This document shows positions 50,446 through 59,026 of a stretch of DNA of 64,000 nt, piece by piece. The DNA comes from Halobaculum roseum (GTDB lineage Archaea > Halobacteriota > Halobacteria > Halobacteriales > Haloferacaceae). The stretch is taken from contig NZ_CP082286.1 in assembly GCF_019880245.1 (NCBI RefSeq), forward strand, positions 1,382,521 through 1,446,520, read 5' to 3'. Under the pieces are notes generated by a model. It saw only the letters and a list, made by a program, of their open reading frames with translations, ran no database searches and was not told the origin of the DNA. Within the stretch, counting starts at the first letter, position 1. Each line of letters starts with the position of its first letter. Both the position numbers and the translations under genes were made by a program.

Positions 50446-51729
50446 TCAGTCGTCCCCCGGCACCGCCGCCGCGTCGGTCGCCGAGTCGTCCCGCAGCGTC
50501 GTCGCGGCGATGACCCCCGCGACGACGACGAGCCCGACGCACGCGAGATACTCGCCGGAGAGGCCGATCTCGGCCGCCAGCGGGAGCGCCACCAGCGGGC
50601 CGAGCGTCGAGCCCAGGTCGCCGAAGACGTTGTAGACGCCGCCGAGCTTGCCCACGTCGCCTCCGGGGGCGATGTCGCCGAGGTACGCGAGCAGCGGCGG
50701 GCCGGTCAGCCCGGCGCCCGCGCCGACGAGGCCGACGCCCGCAAGCACGCCCGGCGCGGTCGGCACCAGCGCCGTGAGCGCGAAGCCCGAGCCGAACAGG
50801 GCGAGCCCGGGGACGACGGTCGTGAGCCGGCCCATGCTGTCGGAGAGGCGGCCGACCGCGAGGTTCGCCCCCGCCAGCGCGACGACCGACACCGCCATCA
50901 CGAGGCCGCTCGTGCCGGCGCCGGCGAACCCGCCCAGCGAGATGTCGTTGGCCTCGGTGTACAACACGACCGTCGAGAGCAGGACGCCCGCATAGAGGAA
51001 CCGGATCGTGAAGTTGACCGCGCCGACGGCGCCGATCCTCGGGTCCGCGCGCACGAGCGCCGGCACGTCGCGCAGGCGGCTCTTCTCGCCGACCTCCGGC
51101 GAGACGTCCGGGAGCACGCGGTAGGCGACCGCCGCCGCGAACAGCCCCGCGACGCCGGCGACGGCGAACGCCTCGCCGTAGCCGTACAGCTCCGTGACGA
51201 CGCCGCCGAGGATTAGCCCCGTCGGGAAGCCGAGGCTCTGCCCGCCGCGCATGTAGCCGACCCAGCGGCCCCGGTTCGCCGAGGTCGTCACGTGCGTCAC
51301 CGTGGAGAACGCGCCGACGAACACGAACGCCGAGCCGATCCCCCACGCCGCACGCGACGCCAGGAAGACGGCCGACGACGGCAGCCCGAACGGCGGGTTC
51401 AGCCCGACGAGGTAGCCGAACGGGACGAGCCCCTGCACGAGAAAGCCCGCGATCATCGGCCGGCGCGTTCCCATGCGGTCGAGGATGCTCCCCGCCGGCG
51501 TCGACATCACCAGCCGCGTGAACCGGTTGATCGAGAGGATCAAGCCGACGAGCAGCGGCGTGATACCGAGGACCGACCCCAGCGCCGGAATGGTCGGGAA
51601 CGCGACGCCGCCGCCCATCCCGCCGAAGAAGACGCCGGCGACGAGGCTGAGCACGACCGTCCGCACCTGCTGCTCGGAGTATGCTGGCGCGTCGTCCGGG
51701 CCGTCGGTCGTGTCTTGCGTGTCGGTCAC
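50446..51729 (-). CDS. Major facilitator superfamily transporter
   Basis: The 427-residue protein has about 12 hydrophobic helices and the MFS loop 2-3 motif in the form GSILDRMGTRRPMIAGF near 82-98. A second copy is seen in the second half (GRLSDSMGRLTTVVPG near 278). It should move a small molecule using an ion gradient; substrate cannot be told. The start codon is GTG (51729) before an acidic N-terminal stub. It is leftward, downstream of the amidohydrolase. Confidence 0.9.
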   Translation of the reverse strand: MTDTQDTTDGPDDAPAYSEQQVRTVVLSLVAGVFFGGMGGGVAFPTIPALGSVLGITPLLVGLILSINRFTRLVMSTPAGSILDRMGTRRPMIAGFLVQGLVPFGYLVGLNPPFGLPSSAVFLASRAAWGIGSAFVFVGAFSTVTHVTTSANRGRWVGYMRGGQSLGFPTGLILGGVVTELYGYGEAFAVAGVAGLFAAAVAYRVLPDVSPEVGEKSRLRDVPALVRADPRIGAVGAVNFTIRFLYAGVLLSTVVLYTEANDISLGGFAGAGTSGLVMAVSVVALAGANLAVGRLSDSMGRLTTVVPGLALFGSGFALTALVPTAPGVLAGVGLVGAGAGLTGPPLLAYLGDIAPGGDVGKLGGVYNVFGDLGSTLGPLVALPLAAEIGLSGEYLACVGLVVVAGVIAATTLRDDSATDAAAVPGDD

Positions 51730-51922
51730 GTCTGGCGGGTTCCAGTCGAACTCGGGGGTGAACGTGGCAGTCGGTGATCGGTACGTGGTCGCAATCCTGA
51801 ACGAACGGAGCGAGCGGGACCGGGACGGCCCCGGGCGCTCGCGTCGGTCGTCCGTCGCTACCGCGGTCGGCTGTCGGCGCCGACGTGGTCGCGTGACGAG
51901 GGCTCCCGTCGGTCGACCGCGC

Positions 51923-53134
51923 TCACCACGCGTACTCCTCGCGCGGGTCCACGTCGTCGCGCTCGCGGTCGAACACGACCTCGCCGTCGACGACGACGTA
52001 CCGGCTGCGGGTGTCCATCTCGTGGAACGGGCCGTCCCACACGACCAAGTCGGCGTCGGTTCCCTCGGCGAGGTCGCCGACGCGGTCGCCGATCCCGAGG
52101 ATGTCGGCGGGGTTCGTCGTCACGGCGTCCAGCGCCGCCTCCTCCGGGAACCCCTCGCGGACCGCGAGGCCGACGCACACGTCGAGGTGCTGCTGGGGGA
52201 GCACCGGCGCGTCGGTCTGGATCGCGACGGTGACGCCCGCCTCGTGGAGGATCCCGGGCGTCTCGAAGGTGATGTTGCGGAGCTCGTACTTCGCGCCCGA
52301 ATACAGCGACGGGCCGACGATCGCGGGCACGTCGCGCTCGGCGAACTCCTCGGCGACGACGTGGCCCTCGGTGGCGTGTTCGATCGAGAGCGCGTCGATG
52401 CCGAACTCCTCGGCGATGCGGAACACCGTCATGATGTCGTCCGAGCGGTGCGCGTGGACGCGCAGCGGCAGGTCGCCCTCCAGCACGCGAGCGAGGTTCT
52501 CGCGGCCGAGGTCGCGTTCGAACGGCTCGCCGTTCTCGCGGGCGTGCTCGCGGGCCTCGACGTAGTCCTCGGTCGCCATGAGCTCCTCGCGGAGGGTGGC
52601 GGCGACGCCCGGGCGCGTCGACGGCTGGCGGCCCTCGCGCTCTCCGTGGAAGCGCTTGGGGTTCTCGCCCATCGCGGCCTTCATGCCGTCCTCCCTGATG
52701 AACATCCGGTCGGCGACCGTGCCGTACGTCTTCATCGAGCAGATGATCCCGCCGATGACGTTGCCCGAGCCCATCCGGGCGGAGACGGTCGTGACGCCGT
52801 TCTGGAACGCCCCCTTCAGCTCCTCGTCGCGCGGGTGGAAGCCGTCGAGCGCGTTGACGTGCGGCGTCGTCGCGCTCGTCCCCTCGTTGAAGTCGCCGTC
52901 CTCCGGTTCGCCCCACTCGGCCATTCCCGCGTGGCTGTGGGCGTCGATCAGTCCGGGCGTGACCTCCAGCCCCGTCGCGTCGATCTCGGTCGCCCCGGCC
53001 GGCGCCTCCACGTCGCCGACGGCCGCGATCTCGCCGTCGACGACGAGGACATCGCCCTCGATCGTTCCCCGGTCGGTCTGCGTGTGCACGGTCCCGCCCC
53101 GGACGACGAGCCCGTCCGCGTCTGCGTCGGTCAT
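51923..53134 (-). CDS. Amidohydrolase (imidazolonepropionase/dihydroorotase-like)
   Basis: The 403-residue metallo-amidohydrolase carries the usual metal ligands: HSHAG near 62-66 in TPGLIDAHSHAGM, HAHRSDD near 222 (His), EHATEGH near 249, and QTDAPVLPQQHLD near 297 with the catalytic Asp. NPADILGIGDRVGDLAEGTDADLVVWDG near 340-367 is the standard return to the beta-sandwich domain. It probably opens a cyclic amide or cuts a small dipeptide-like substrate. ATG 53134 gives the proper N-terminus; the longer open frame upstream is low-complexity. Confidence 0.9.
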   Translation of the reverse strand: MTDADADGLVVRGGTVHTQTDRGTIEGDVLVVDGEIAAVGDVEAPAGATEIDATGLEVTPGLIDAHSHAGMAEWGEPEDGDFNEGTSATTPHVNALDGFHPRDEELKGAFQNGVTTVSARMGSGNVIGGIICSMKTYGTVADRMFIREDGMKAAMGENPKRFHGEREGRQPSTRPGVAATLREELMATEDYVEAREHARENGEPFERDLGRENLARVLEGDLPLRVHAHRSDDIMTVFRIAEEFGIDALSIEHATEGHVVAEEFAERDVPAIVGPSLYSGAKYELRNITFETPGILHEAGVTVAIQTDAPVLPQQHLDVCVGLAVREGFPEEAALDAVTTNPADILGIGDRVGDLAEGTDADLVVWDGPFHEMDTRSRYVVVDGEVVFDRERDDVDPREEYAW

Positions 53135-53199
53135 TGGCACGCGGTTGGCGAACCGCTCGGAAAGCGTTTCGGTTCGAAACGGTGGGTTCGGCCGGGCGG

Positions 53200-53991
53200 C
53201 TACAGCTCCCGGCGGATGGTGGCCGCGAGCTCGGCGACGGCGTCGGGCCGATACGTCCAGATCCCGCGCCAGATCCGGGGGTCGTCCTCCAGCGCGAGCA
53301 GGCCGGCCGGCGACGAGTGCGCCCCCGTCGCCTCGGCGGGCGGGTCGAACACCACGAACCACGAGTCGCTGTAGCCGTCGCCGTAGCCGCCGTGGGCCGT
53401 CACGTCGAGTTCGGTCTCGGGATCCCAGTCCGGTTCGCCGTAGACGTGCACGTCCACGCCCGAGTCTGCGAGCCGCTCGTAGGTGCGCCGGGTTCCCACC
53501 TCGTCGTCGATGCGGGAGAGCCGCTGGAACGACGAGTGGAGTTCCCCGCCGTCGGCGCGACGAGCCCGTAGCTCGATCTGTCTGCTGATGGCGATGAGCA
53601 GGAGCTTCTCCTTGTGCGCCAGCGGGTAGCCGCGGAGGCGAAACGGCACGTCCGCCAGGCCGGTCAACACCGCGGGGAGGTCGGCGTCGGCCAGACCGAT
53701 GGTCCCCGTCGTGTAGAGGTCGGAGTTCACCAAGAGGATCGCCCGCTCCAGCGCCGCGAGCGGCGAGGTCGCCACCACCTCGCCGTCCTCGACCAGCACC
53801 GCCACGTCGTCCTCGCCGGTCGCTCCCGCCGGCCCGCTCCCGTCGCTCGTGGCGATCGATACCGGCTGGTCCTCGAACAGTCGTCCGAGCATCGAATCGA
53901 GCGGCGTCCCGCCGTCGCGACGGATCACCGCGAGTCGCCTGTCCGTCGAGCCGCCGGACGCGAGCGTTTCGTACTGCGCGTCGAGTACCAT
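53200..53991 (-). CDS. DICT-type sensory domain protein
   Basis: The 263-residue protein resembles the DICT domain, a cytosolic sensory module often tied to light or redox responses and histidine kinases in haloarchaea. Features are DDVAVLVEDGEVVATSPLAALERAIL near 60-86, LLLIAISRQIELRARRADGGELHSSFQRLSRIDDE near 125-160 and DVHVYGEPDW near 175. The late SWFVVFDPP and DPRIWRGIWTYRPDAV stretches are also typical. No kinase or GGDEF part is fused. The start is ATG 53991; GTG 54012 would add seven residues. It is downstream of the variant TFB gene. Confidence 0.75.
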   Translation of the reverse strand: MVLDAQYETLASGGSTDRRLAVIRRDGGTPLDSMLGRLFEDQPVSIATSDGSGPAGATGEDDVAVLVEDGEVVATSPLAALERAILLVNSDLYTTGTIGLADADLPAVLTGLADVPFRLRGYPLAHKEKLLLIAISRQIELRARRADGGELHSSFQRLSRIDDEVGTRRTYERLADSGVDVHVYGEPDWDPETELDVTAHGGYGDGYSDSWFVVFDPPAEATGAHSSPAGLLALEDDPRIWRGIWTYRPDAVAELAATIRREL

Positions 53992-54064
53992 TCGTGTCTC
54001 CCGAGTCGACACGCCACGGTGTGAAAAGCGGATCCGCCCGGGAATCAGGGTTGAAACCCCGAGG

Positions 54065-55018
54065 TCAGAGCGCGCCGAGGTCGACGGCGTTCATCTGCTC
54101 CTTGTACCGGTTTCTGACCGTGACGACGGTCACGTCGGCCACGTCCGCGACCTCCGACTGGGTTCGCTTCTCGTCCGACAGCATCGACGCGAGGTAGATC
54201 GCCGCCGCGGCGAAGCCCGTCGGCGACTTCCCGGCGTGCAGTCCCTGCACGGTCGTCTCGTCGACGATGCGCGTGGCGCGGCGCTTCACCTCCTCCGGCA
54301 GCCCCAGCTCCGAGCAGAACCGCGGGACGTGCTCGGCGGGGTCCACCGGCTTCAGCGCGAGGCGGAGTTCCCCGGAGATGTACCGGTAGGCCCTCGCGAT
54401 CTCGCGCCGTTCGACGCGCGCGACGCCGACGAAGTTGTCGAGCGAGCGGGGGATCCCCTCCTGGCGACAGGCGGCATAGAGGCTCGCCGTCGCCATCGCC
54501 TCGATCGACCGCCCGCGGATGAGGTCCTCCTGCAGCGCGCGGCGGTAGATCATCGAGGCGATCTCCCGGACCGACTTCGGGACGCCCTGCGCGGAGGACA
54601 TCCGCTCGACCTCCGAGAGCGCGAACTGGAGGTTGCGCTCGCCGGCGTCCTGCGTGCGGATACGCTCCTGCCACGTGCGGAGTCGCTCCATCCGCGAGCG
54701 CTTCTCCGCCGACAGCTGGCGACCGCTCGCGTCGCGGTTGCGCCAGTCGATGCTGGTGGTGAGGCCCTTGTCGTGTATCGTCCGGGTCATCGGCGAGCCG
54801 ACGCGGCTCTTGCGGTCGCGCTCGGCGGCGTTGAACGCCCGCCACTCGGGGCCGCGGTCGACGGTGTCCTCCTCGACGATCAGTCCCGTCGGCTCGTGCA
54901 TCAGCTCGCCGTCGTCCGTGCGAACGAGCTCCTCCTCGTCCACCTCGTCGGGATCGATCGTGTCGAGGTCGCGTTCCGCCGAGCGCTCGCGTTCGCGTTC
55001 CCGCTTCGTAGTCGTCAC
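54065..55018 (-). CDS. Transcription initiation factor TFB without zinc-ribbon cysteines
   Basis: The 317-residue protein is an archaeal TFB: the B-reader/linker region EEDTVDRGPEWRAFNAAERD near 49-68 and two cyclin-like repeats (about 120-210 and 215-310) that bind TBP and BRE DNA are intact. The N-terminal zinc ribbon, which normally recruits RNA polymerase with CPEC...CEDCG, is gone as a metal site: residues 21-45 read IDPDEVDEEELVRTDDGELMHEPTG with no cysteine. The start codon is GTG. Haloarchaea have many TFB paralogues that set different programmes; this one may work with weakened polymerase recruitment or as a competitor. Confidence 0.93.
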   Translation of the reverse strand: MTTTKRERERERSAERDLDTIDPDEVDEEELVRTDDGELMHEPTGLIVEEDTVDRGPEWRAFNAAERDRKSRVGSPMTRTIHDKGLTTSIDWRNRDASGRQLSAEKRSRMERLRTWQERIRTQDAGERNLQFALSEVERMSSAQGVPKSVREIASMIYRRALQEDLIRGRSIEAMATASLYAACRQEGIPRSLDNFVGVARVERREIARAYRYISGELRLALKPVDPAEHVPRFCSELGLPEEVKRRATRIVDETTVQGLHAGKSPTGFAAAAIYLASMLSDEKRTQSEVADVADVTVVTVRNRYKEQMNAVDLGAL

Positions 55019-55293
55019 TGAATCGCTCGCGTCACACCCGTCTCCGGGATCAAAGCAGCCGTGTTCGACCGTGTTGTACCCCCGAGGGTTGGGGTGGGCG
55101 ACCGGGTTCGAAAACGCTCGAACCCTCGCTGCGTACGTGCCGGCATTCCGATTACCTTCAACGGAGTGTTAATCATAAACGTTCCGCCGGAATCGCGGTC
55201 CCCGACGGACCTTGCCAACGCGTGTCATTGATCAGGAAGAATTAAGAATTGCGCCCACATCGGCGAAGATACGACGAACCACGGAGGCTCCCG

Positions 55294-55497
55294 ATGACCG
55301 ACCACACCGCCCTCACACCCCGCTCGCCGCTCGGTAGCGACGGGGACGGGTGGTCGGTCGCCGGCGCCCCCGCCGCTCCCGCCGCCGTCCGTGCCGCGTT
55401 CGCCGCGCCGAAGGCGAACGCGACCGGGACCGGCGTGGGTGCGGCCGCGGGGAATATCGCCTCCGCGTACGGACCGTCCGTCTCCATCGCCGCGTGA
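55294..55497 (+). CDS. Possible small Ala/Gly-rich protein
   Basis: A 67-residue frame starts MTDHTALTPRSPLGSDGDGW and ends YGPSVSIAA. A GGAGG lies 8 bases before the ATG, which decides this start, and A+T-rich sequence (AGAATTAAGAATTG, about 55237-55250) could be a promoter. Composition is Ala/Gly-rich without hydrophobic helix. The opposite strand has a competing frame (about 55242-55484) of similar composition. The A-G-T-rich amino-acid run and leader-like size would also suit a secreted or ribosomally made peptide precursor, but nothing proves it. Confidence 0.35.
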   Translation: MTDHTALTPRSPLGSDGDGWSVAGAPAAPAAVRAAFAAPKANATGTGVGAAAGNIASAYGPSVSIAA

Positions 55498-55683
55498 TCC
55501 GGCGACGTGTCTCGGGGTCGACCCGAGCGGAGGCGGACGCCGTTTTCCACCTACCGTTCACGATCCCGTGACTCCGTCAGCCGGCTCGCGCGGCCGACCC
55601 GCTCCCCGGGAAGGCCCGCAGTCGCGTTCGAGCCGCGCAGGGAGTCTATGTCGGTCCACCGACATCGACTGGCCGACGCCAGC

Positions 55684-55986
55684 ATGACCATCGCAGTGTC
55701 CAGAGCCGCACCCGGCGACCTCGCCGAGGGTGCCGAAACGAAGCTCGCCCGCGCCGACGCCGTCGGCGCCGTCGAGTCGCTCGACATCCGCGGCCTCCAG
55801 CCCGGCCTCAACGACCTCACGGTCGAGGCCGACGCCACGGTCGCGCTCGCGAGCGACGCGGGCGAGGACCGCGAGGCCGTCGCCGACGCGCTCGCCGAGA
55901 CGTTCGGCGTGAACGACGTGTCGGTGACGGCCGTCCGGTCGGTCCCGCCCGATAGCGCCGACGGCGCCGCCGTCGCCGGCGAGTAG
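55684..55986 (+). CDS. Small conserved acidic protein upstream of pus10
   Basis: The 100-residue protein has a strand-helix pattern: MTIAVSRAAPGDLAEGAETKLARADAV, then SLDIRGLQPGLNDLTVEADATVALA and a helix DREAVADALAETFGVNDV followed by a last strand VSVTAVRSV. No named family is recognised. It lies 68 bases before pus10 and is co-directional. The stop region is duplicated (GGCGAGTAGC twice, 55978-55997). ATG 55648 would add 12 residues; 55684 is preferred since the beta-strand begins directly. Confidence 0.65.
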   Translation: MTIAVSRAAPGDLAEGAETKLARADAVGAVESLDIRGLQPGLNDLTVEADATVALASDAGEDREAVADALAETFGVNDVSVTAVRSVPPDSADGAAVAGE

Positions 55987-56054
55987 CGGCGAGTAGCGGC
56001 GGGGTCGTCGCCTGCGACCGAAAGGGCCTACCGCCCGCCGCGACGAAGGCCGGT

Positions 56055-57542
56055 ATGACCGACTCCGACGCTCCCGCGGACGCGTCCGTCGCCGACGCGG
56101 ACGCGGACGAAGCCGTCGACGCCGACGCCGACACGGACGAACCCGCCGGCGGCGACACGGATGGGACGGACGCGACCCCCGCCCCCGACGTGCTCGACAC
56201 CGCCCGCGCCCTCCTGGCGACGGGACCGCTCTGTGACCACTGCCTCGGCCGCCCCTTCGCCGAGCACTCGTTCGGGCTCGGCAACCACGAGCGCGGCCGC
56301 GGGCTCCGTGTCGCCGTGGCGCTCGCGGACGACGACGATTTCCAACCCGGCGCCGCGGGCGACTGCTGGGTGTGCGAGGGCGTCTTCGAGCGCGTCGACG
56401 AGCTCGCCGAGCGCGCCGCCGACGCGGTCGCCGACTACGAGTTCTCCACCTACCAGGTCGGCACGCGCGTCCCGCCGCTCGCGGAGGAGAACGACCGCCT
56501 GCTCCGGGAGGACGCCGGGATGGACCCCGACGCGGGCGAGCCGCTCCGCAAGGAGCTCAACCGCGAGGTCGGCAAGCGCGTCGGGCAGGTCACCGGGGCC
56601 GAGGTCGACTTCGAGCGCCCGCACGTCCAGTTCCTGCTCGACGTGGACGCCGACCGCGTCGAGGCGACGGTCAACTCCGCGCACGTGTACGGCCGCTACC
56701 GGAAGCTGGAGCGCGACATCCCCCAGACGGAGTGGCCCTGCTCGGACTGCCGCGGCTCCGGCCGGCAGGGACGCGAGCCGTGCGACACCTGCGACGGCTC
56801 GGGCTACCTGTACCCCGAGAGCGTCGAGCAGCTCACCGCGCCCGTCGTCGAGGACGTGATGGAGGGCGTCGACTCCACCTTCCACGGCGCGGGCCGCGAG
56901 GACGTGGACGCGCTGATGCTCGGCACCGGCCGCCCGTTCGTGATCGAGGTCGACGAGCCCCGCCGCCGCGCCGTCGACGCCGAGCGACTGGAGGCGGACA
57001 TCAACGCCTTCGCCGAGGGGAAAGTCGAGGTCGAGGGCCTGCGCCTGTGTGAGCACACGATGGTCGAGCGCGTGAAGGAGCTGAACGCCACCAAGCGCTA
57101 CCGCGCGCAGGTGGAGTTCGGCGCCGACCTGAGCGCCGACGACCTCGCGGACGCGCTCGCGGACCTCGACGGCGCGACAATCGAGCAGTACACGCCGAAC
57201 CGGGTCGACCACCGGCGCGCCGCGAAGACGCGGACCCGCGTCGCCCACGAGGTCACGGGCGAGCTGGAGGACCCGCGCCACGCGACGGTCGAGGTCCACG
57301 GCGCCGGGGGCCTCTACATCAAGGAGCTGATCAGCGGCGACGAGGGGCGGACCGAACCGAGCCTCGCGGGGCTGCTCGGGGTCGACAGCGAGGTGACGGC
57401 GCTGGACGTGCTCGCGGTCGAGGGGCGCGACGAGCCGTTCGAGCACTCCGGGTTCTTCCTGAAGGACGGTCGCGCCGACGGCGACGGCGGCGAAACCGGC
57501 GGCGACGACGACAGCGACGACGGGAACGGAGACGAGCAGTAG
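56055..57542 (+). CDS. pus10: tRNA pseudouridine(54/55) synthase Pus10
   Basis: The 495-residue enzyme makes pseudouridine at tRNA positions 54 and 55. After an acidic 45-residue extension, a zinc site is formed by Cys60, Cys63, Cys104 and Cys107 (CDHC, CWVC). THUMP-like sequence follows; two CxxCxGxG motifs (CSDCRGSG, CDTCDGSG) appear near 230-252, an unusual DnaJ-like pair. The catalytic-domain motif GREDVDALMLGTGRPF near 278-293 holds the active Asp. It supplies the substrate for TrmY. The tail is acidic and low complexity. It probably shares a transcript with rnhB 60 bases downstream. Confidence 0.92.
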   Translation: MTDSDAPADASVADADADEAVDADADTDEPAGGDTDGTDATPAPDVLDTARALLATGPLCDHCLGRPFAEHSFGLGNHERGRGLRVAVALADDDDFQPGAAGDCWVCEGVFERVDELAERAADAVADYEFSTYQVGTRVPPLAEENDRLLREDAGMDPDAGEPLRKELNREVGKRVGQVTGAEVDFERPHVQFLLDVDADRVEATVNSAHVYGRYRKLERDIPQTEWPCSDCRGSGRQGREPCDTCDGSGYLYPESVEQLTAPVVEDVMEGVDSTFHGAGREDVDALMLGTGRPFVIEVDEPRRRAVDAERLEADINAFAEGKVEVEGLRLCEHTMVERVKELNATKRYRAQVEFGADLSADDLADALADLDGATIEQYTPNRVDHRRAAKTRTRVAHEVTGELEDPRHATVEVHGAGGLYIKELISGDEGRTEPSLAGLLGVDSEVTALDVLAVEGRDEPFEHSGFFLKDGRADGDGGETGGDDDSDDGNGDEQ

Positions 57543-57602
57543 CCTGCCGACCGCCCCGACCGCGAACCGCACGCTTTTGCCGTCGCTCGCGGACCGTGAG
57601 CC

Positions 57603-58298
57603 ATGCTCGGCGCAGACGAGGCGGGGAAAGGGCCCGTCCTGGGGCCGATGGTCGCCGCGGCGGTTCGCGCCGACCCCGCGGCGATCCCCGACGACGTGGA
57701 CGACTCCAAGCGCCTCCCCCCGGCGCGACGCGAGGAACTGGACGCCGCCCTCCGCGACGACGACCGCGTCGCCGTCGGGGTCGCCCGCGTCACGGTCGAC
57801 CGCATCGACGACCCCGAGACGGACATGAACACGCTCACCGTCGCCGGACAGGCGGAGGCGCTCGCCGCGGTCGCACGCGACGGCGACCGCGCGGTCGTCG
57901 ACGCCGGCGACGTGAGCGAGTCGCGGTTCGCCGACCGCGTCGCCGAGGCGGTCGCCGCCGGCGGAGGCGGCACGGGCACGACCGCCGGCGGGGCCACGGG
58001 CCTCGCCGTCGACGTGACGGCCGAACACGGCGCCGACGAGTCGTACCCCGTCGTCGCCGCCGCGAGCGTCGTCGCGAAGGTGGAGCGCGACCGGGTCGTC
58101 GCCGAGTTGGACGCCGCCTACCGCGACCGCGGCTACGACGGGATCGGCAGCGGCTACCCCTCGGACCCGAACACCCGCGAGTTCCTGCGGGAGTTCGTCG
58201 CCCGCGAGGGCGACCTGCCGGAGTGCGCCCGCACGTCGTGGAGCACCTGCGACGACGTGCTCGCGGCGAACGAGCAGTCGGCGCTCGGTGAGTTCTAA
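57603..58298 (+). CDS. rnhB: Ribonuclease HII
   Basis: The 231-residue enzyme cuts RNA in RNA-DNA hybrids, for example at misinserted ribonucleotides. It starts at the active-site loop: GADEAGKGPVLGP with Asp5 and Glu6. DDSKRLPPARREEL near 33, AVVDAGDV near 97 (third acidic) and AASVVAKVERDRV near 158-170 follow the family. A Gly/Thr-rich insert (about 119-131) is peculiar. Length and order are otherwise normal. It is convergent with the second vapBC. Confidence 0.93.
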   Translation: MLGADEAGKGPVLGPMVAAAVRADPAAIPDDVDDSKRLPPARREELDAALRDDDRVAVGVARVTVDRIDDPETDMNTLTVAGQAEALAAVARDGDRAVVDAGDVSESRFADRVAEAVAAGGGGTGTTAGGATGLAVDVTAEHGADESYPVVAAASVVAKVERDRVVAELDAAYRDRGYDGIGSGYPSDPNTREFLREFVAREGDLPECARTSWSTCDDVLAANEQSALGEF

Positions 58299-58328
58299 CC
58301 TAGACCCATCACCGGAAGTACTGTCGCC

Positions 58329-58721
58329 TCAGTACGTTTCTGCATCGAGATTCGGAATTCGCTCGAAATGGGATACGTTTCGGGTCAGAACCGGCTCGTT
58401 CTCTCGGATCGCGGTCGCCGCGATGATGCAGTCCTCCCGATCTATCTGGTCGCCGTTAGCGATGAGCGTACCGCCCAGTTCCCCAGCCCGCTTCATCACG
58501 CCGTGGTCGGCCGGGATCACGTGTTTGGAATCGAGCACGCGAAGCACCTCCCGTTTTTCGTCCTCGGGTCTGTCGGAACGGTGGATCCCTTCGTACAGTT
58601 CCAGCGAAGTGATCGAGGCGATCTTCTCGGGGCGGTTCTCCCGTTCGAGGAGATCGAGGGCATCCAGCGCGTCAGTATCCCCGTTCAGTACGTCGATCAG
58701 AAAGCTCGTGTCCTGAATCAT
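58329..58721 (-). CDS. vapC: VapC toxin, PIN-domain ribonuclease (second pair)
   Basis: The 130-residue PIN-domain protein keeps Asp4 (MIQDTSFLIDVL), Glu41 (SITSLELYEG), Asp near 98 in REDCIIAATA and Asn/His in TRNVSHFERI where other PINs have Asp. It pairs with vapB through a 4-base overlap. It is only about 35% like the first VapC by eye. It is not on a recognisable element; flanks are ordinary host genes (rnhB and a membrane protein). Confidence 0.92.
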   Translation of the reverse strand: MIQDTSFLIDVLNGDTDALDALDLLERENRPEKIASITSLELYEGIHRSDRPEDEKREVLRVLDSKHVIPADHGVMKRAGELGGTLIANGDQIDREDCIIAATAIRENEPVLTRNVSHFERIPNLDAETY

Positions 58722-58951
58722 TCCGTCAGGTCGTCGGCGATCCGATCACGTCGCTCGCGGGATCGTTCACGCCCTTCCTCGATCGCCGCTTCGAGTTCGT
58801 CCGCCTCGCCCTCCCAGATCCCGGCGACCTCTCGCCACGATCGTTCGCCGGCGAGTCGCTTGACGACGGTGCTGAAGCTCTCGCCCTCTCGCTTGTGGGC
58901 TCTCAGCCGCTCGTACGCCTCGTCGTCGAGGGAGATCGTTTTCGTCCCCAT
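58718..58951 (-). CDS. vapB: VapB antitoxin (second pair)
   Basis: The 77-residue antitoxin starts MGTKTISLDDEAYERLRAHKR, a ribbon-helix-helix dimer motif, and ends in an acidic/Arg helix (DELEAAIEEGRERSRERRDRI) that would bind VapC. ATG 58951 is chosen; an upstream GTG at 58966 lies inside the palindromic operator. The stop overlaps vapC by 4 bases. Layout matches the first pair. Confidence 0.92.
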   Translation of the reverse strand: MGTKTISLDDEAYERLRAHKREGESFSTVVKRLAGERSWREVAGIWEGEADELEAAIEEGRERSRERRDRIADDLTE

Positions 58952-58955
58952 GCGC

Positions 58956-58971
58956 ACACAGTACACTGTGT
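58956..58971. promoter_or_regulatory. Palindromic operator of the second vapBC
   Basis: ACACAGT-AC-ACTGTGT is a perfect inverted repeat, arms 7 bases, centre 2 bases, ending 4 bases before the vapB ATG. TATATTTATAAAC (58971-58983) just beyond is the TATA element on the minus strand, so a protein on the palindrome would block the start of transcription. The same geometry with another sequence lies before the first vapBC. Confidence 0.8.
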
Positions 58972-59026
58972 ATATTTATAAACTCTCGCCGGGGCTGGAC
59001 CGTCGTTCGGAGAGCAGGGAGCGGAG

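Noticed and set aside
55242-55484. Leftward small protein overlapping the 55294 candidate
   Set aside because: No ribosome site or TATA element is seen; the rightward frame has better start signals, and neither is certain.
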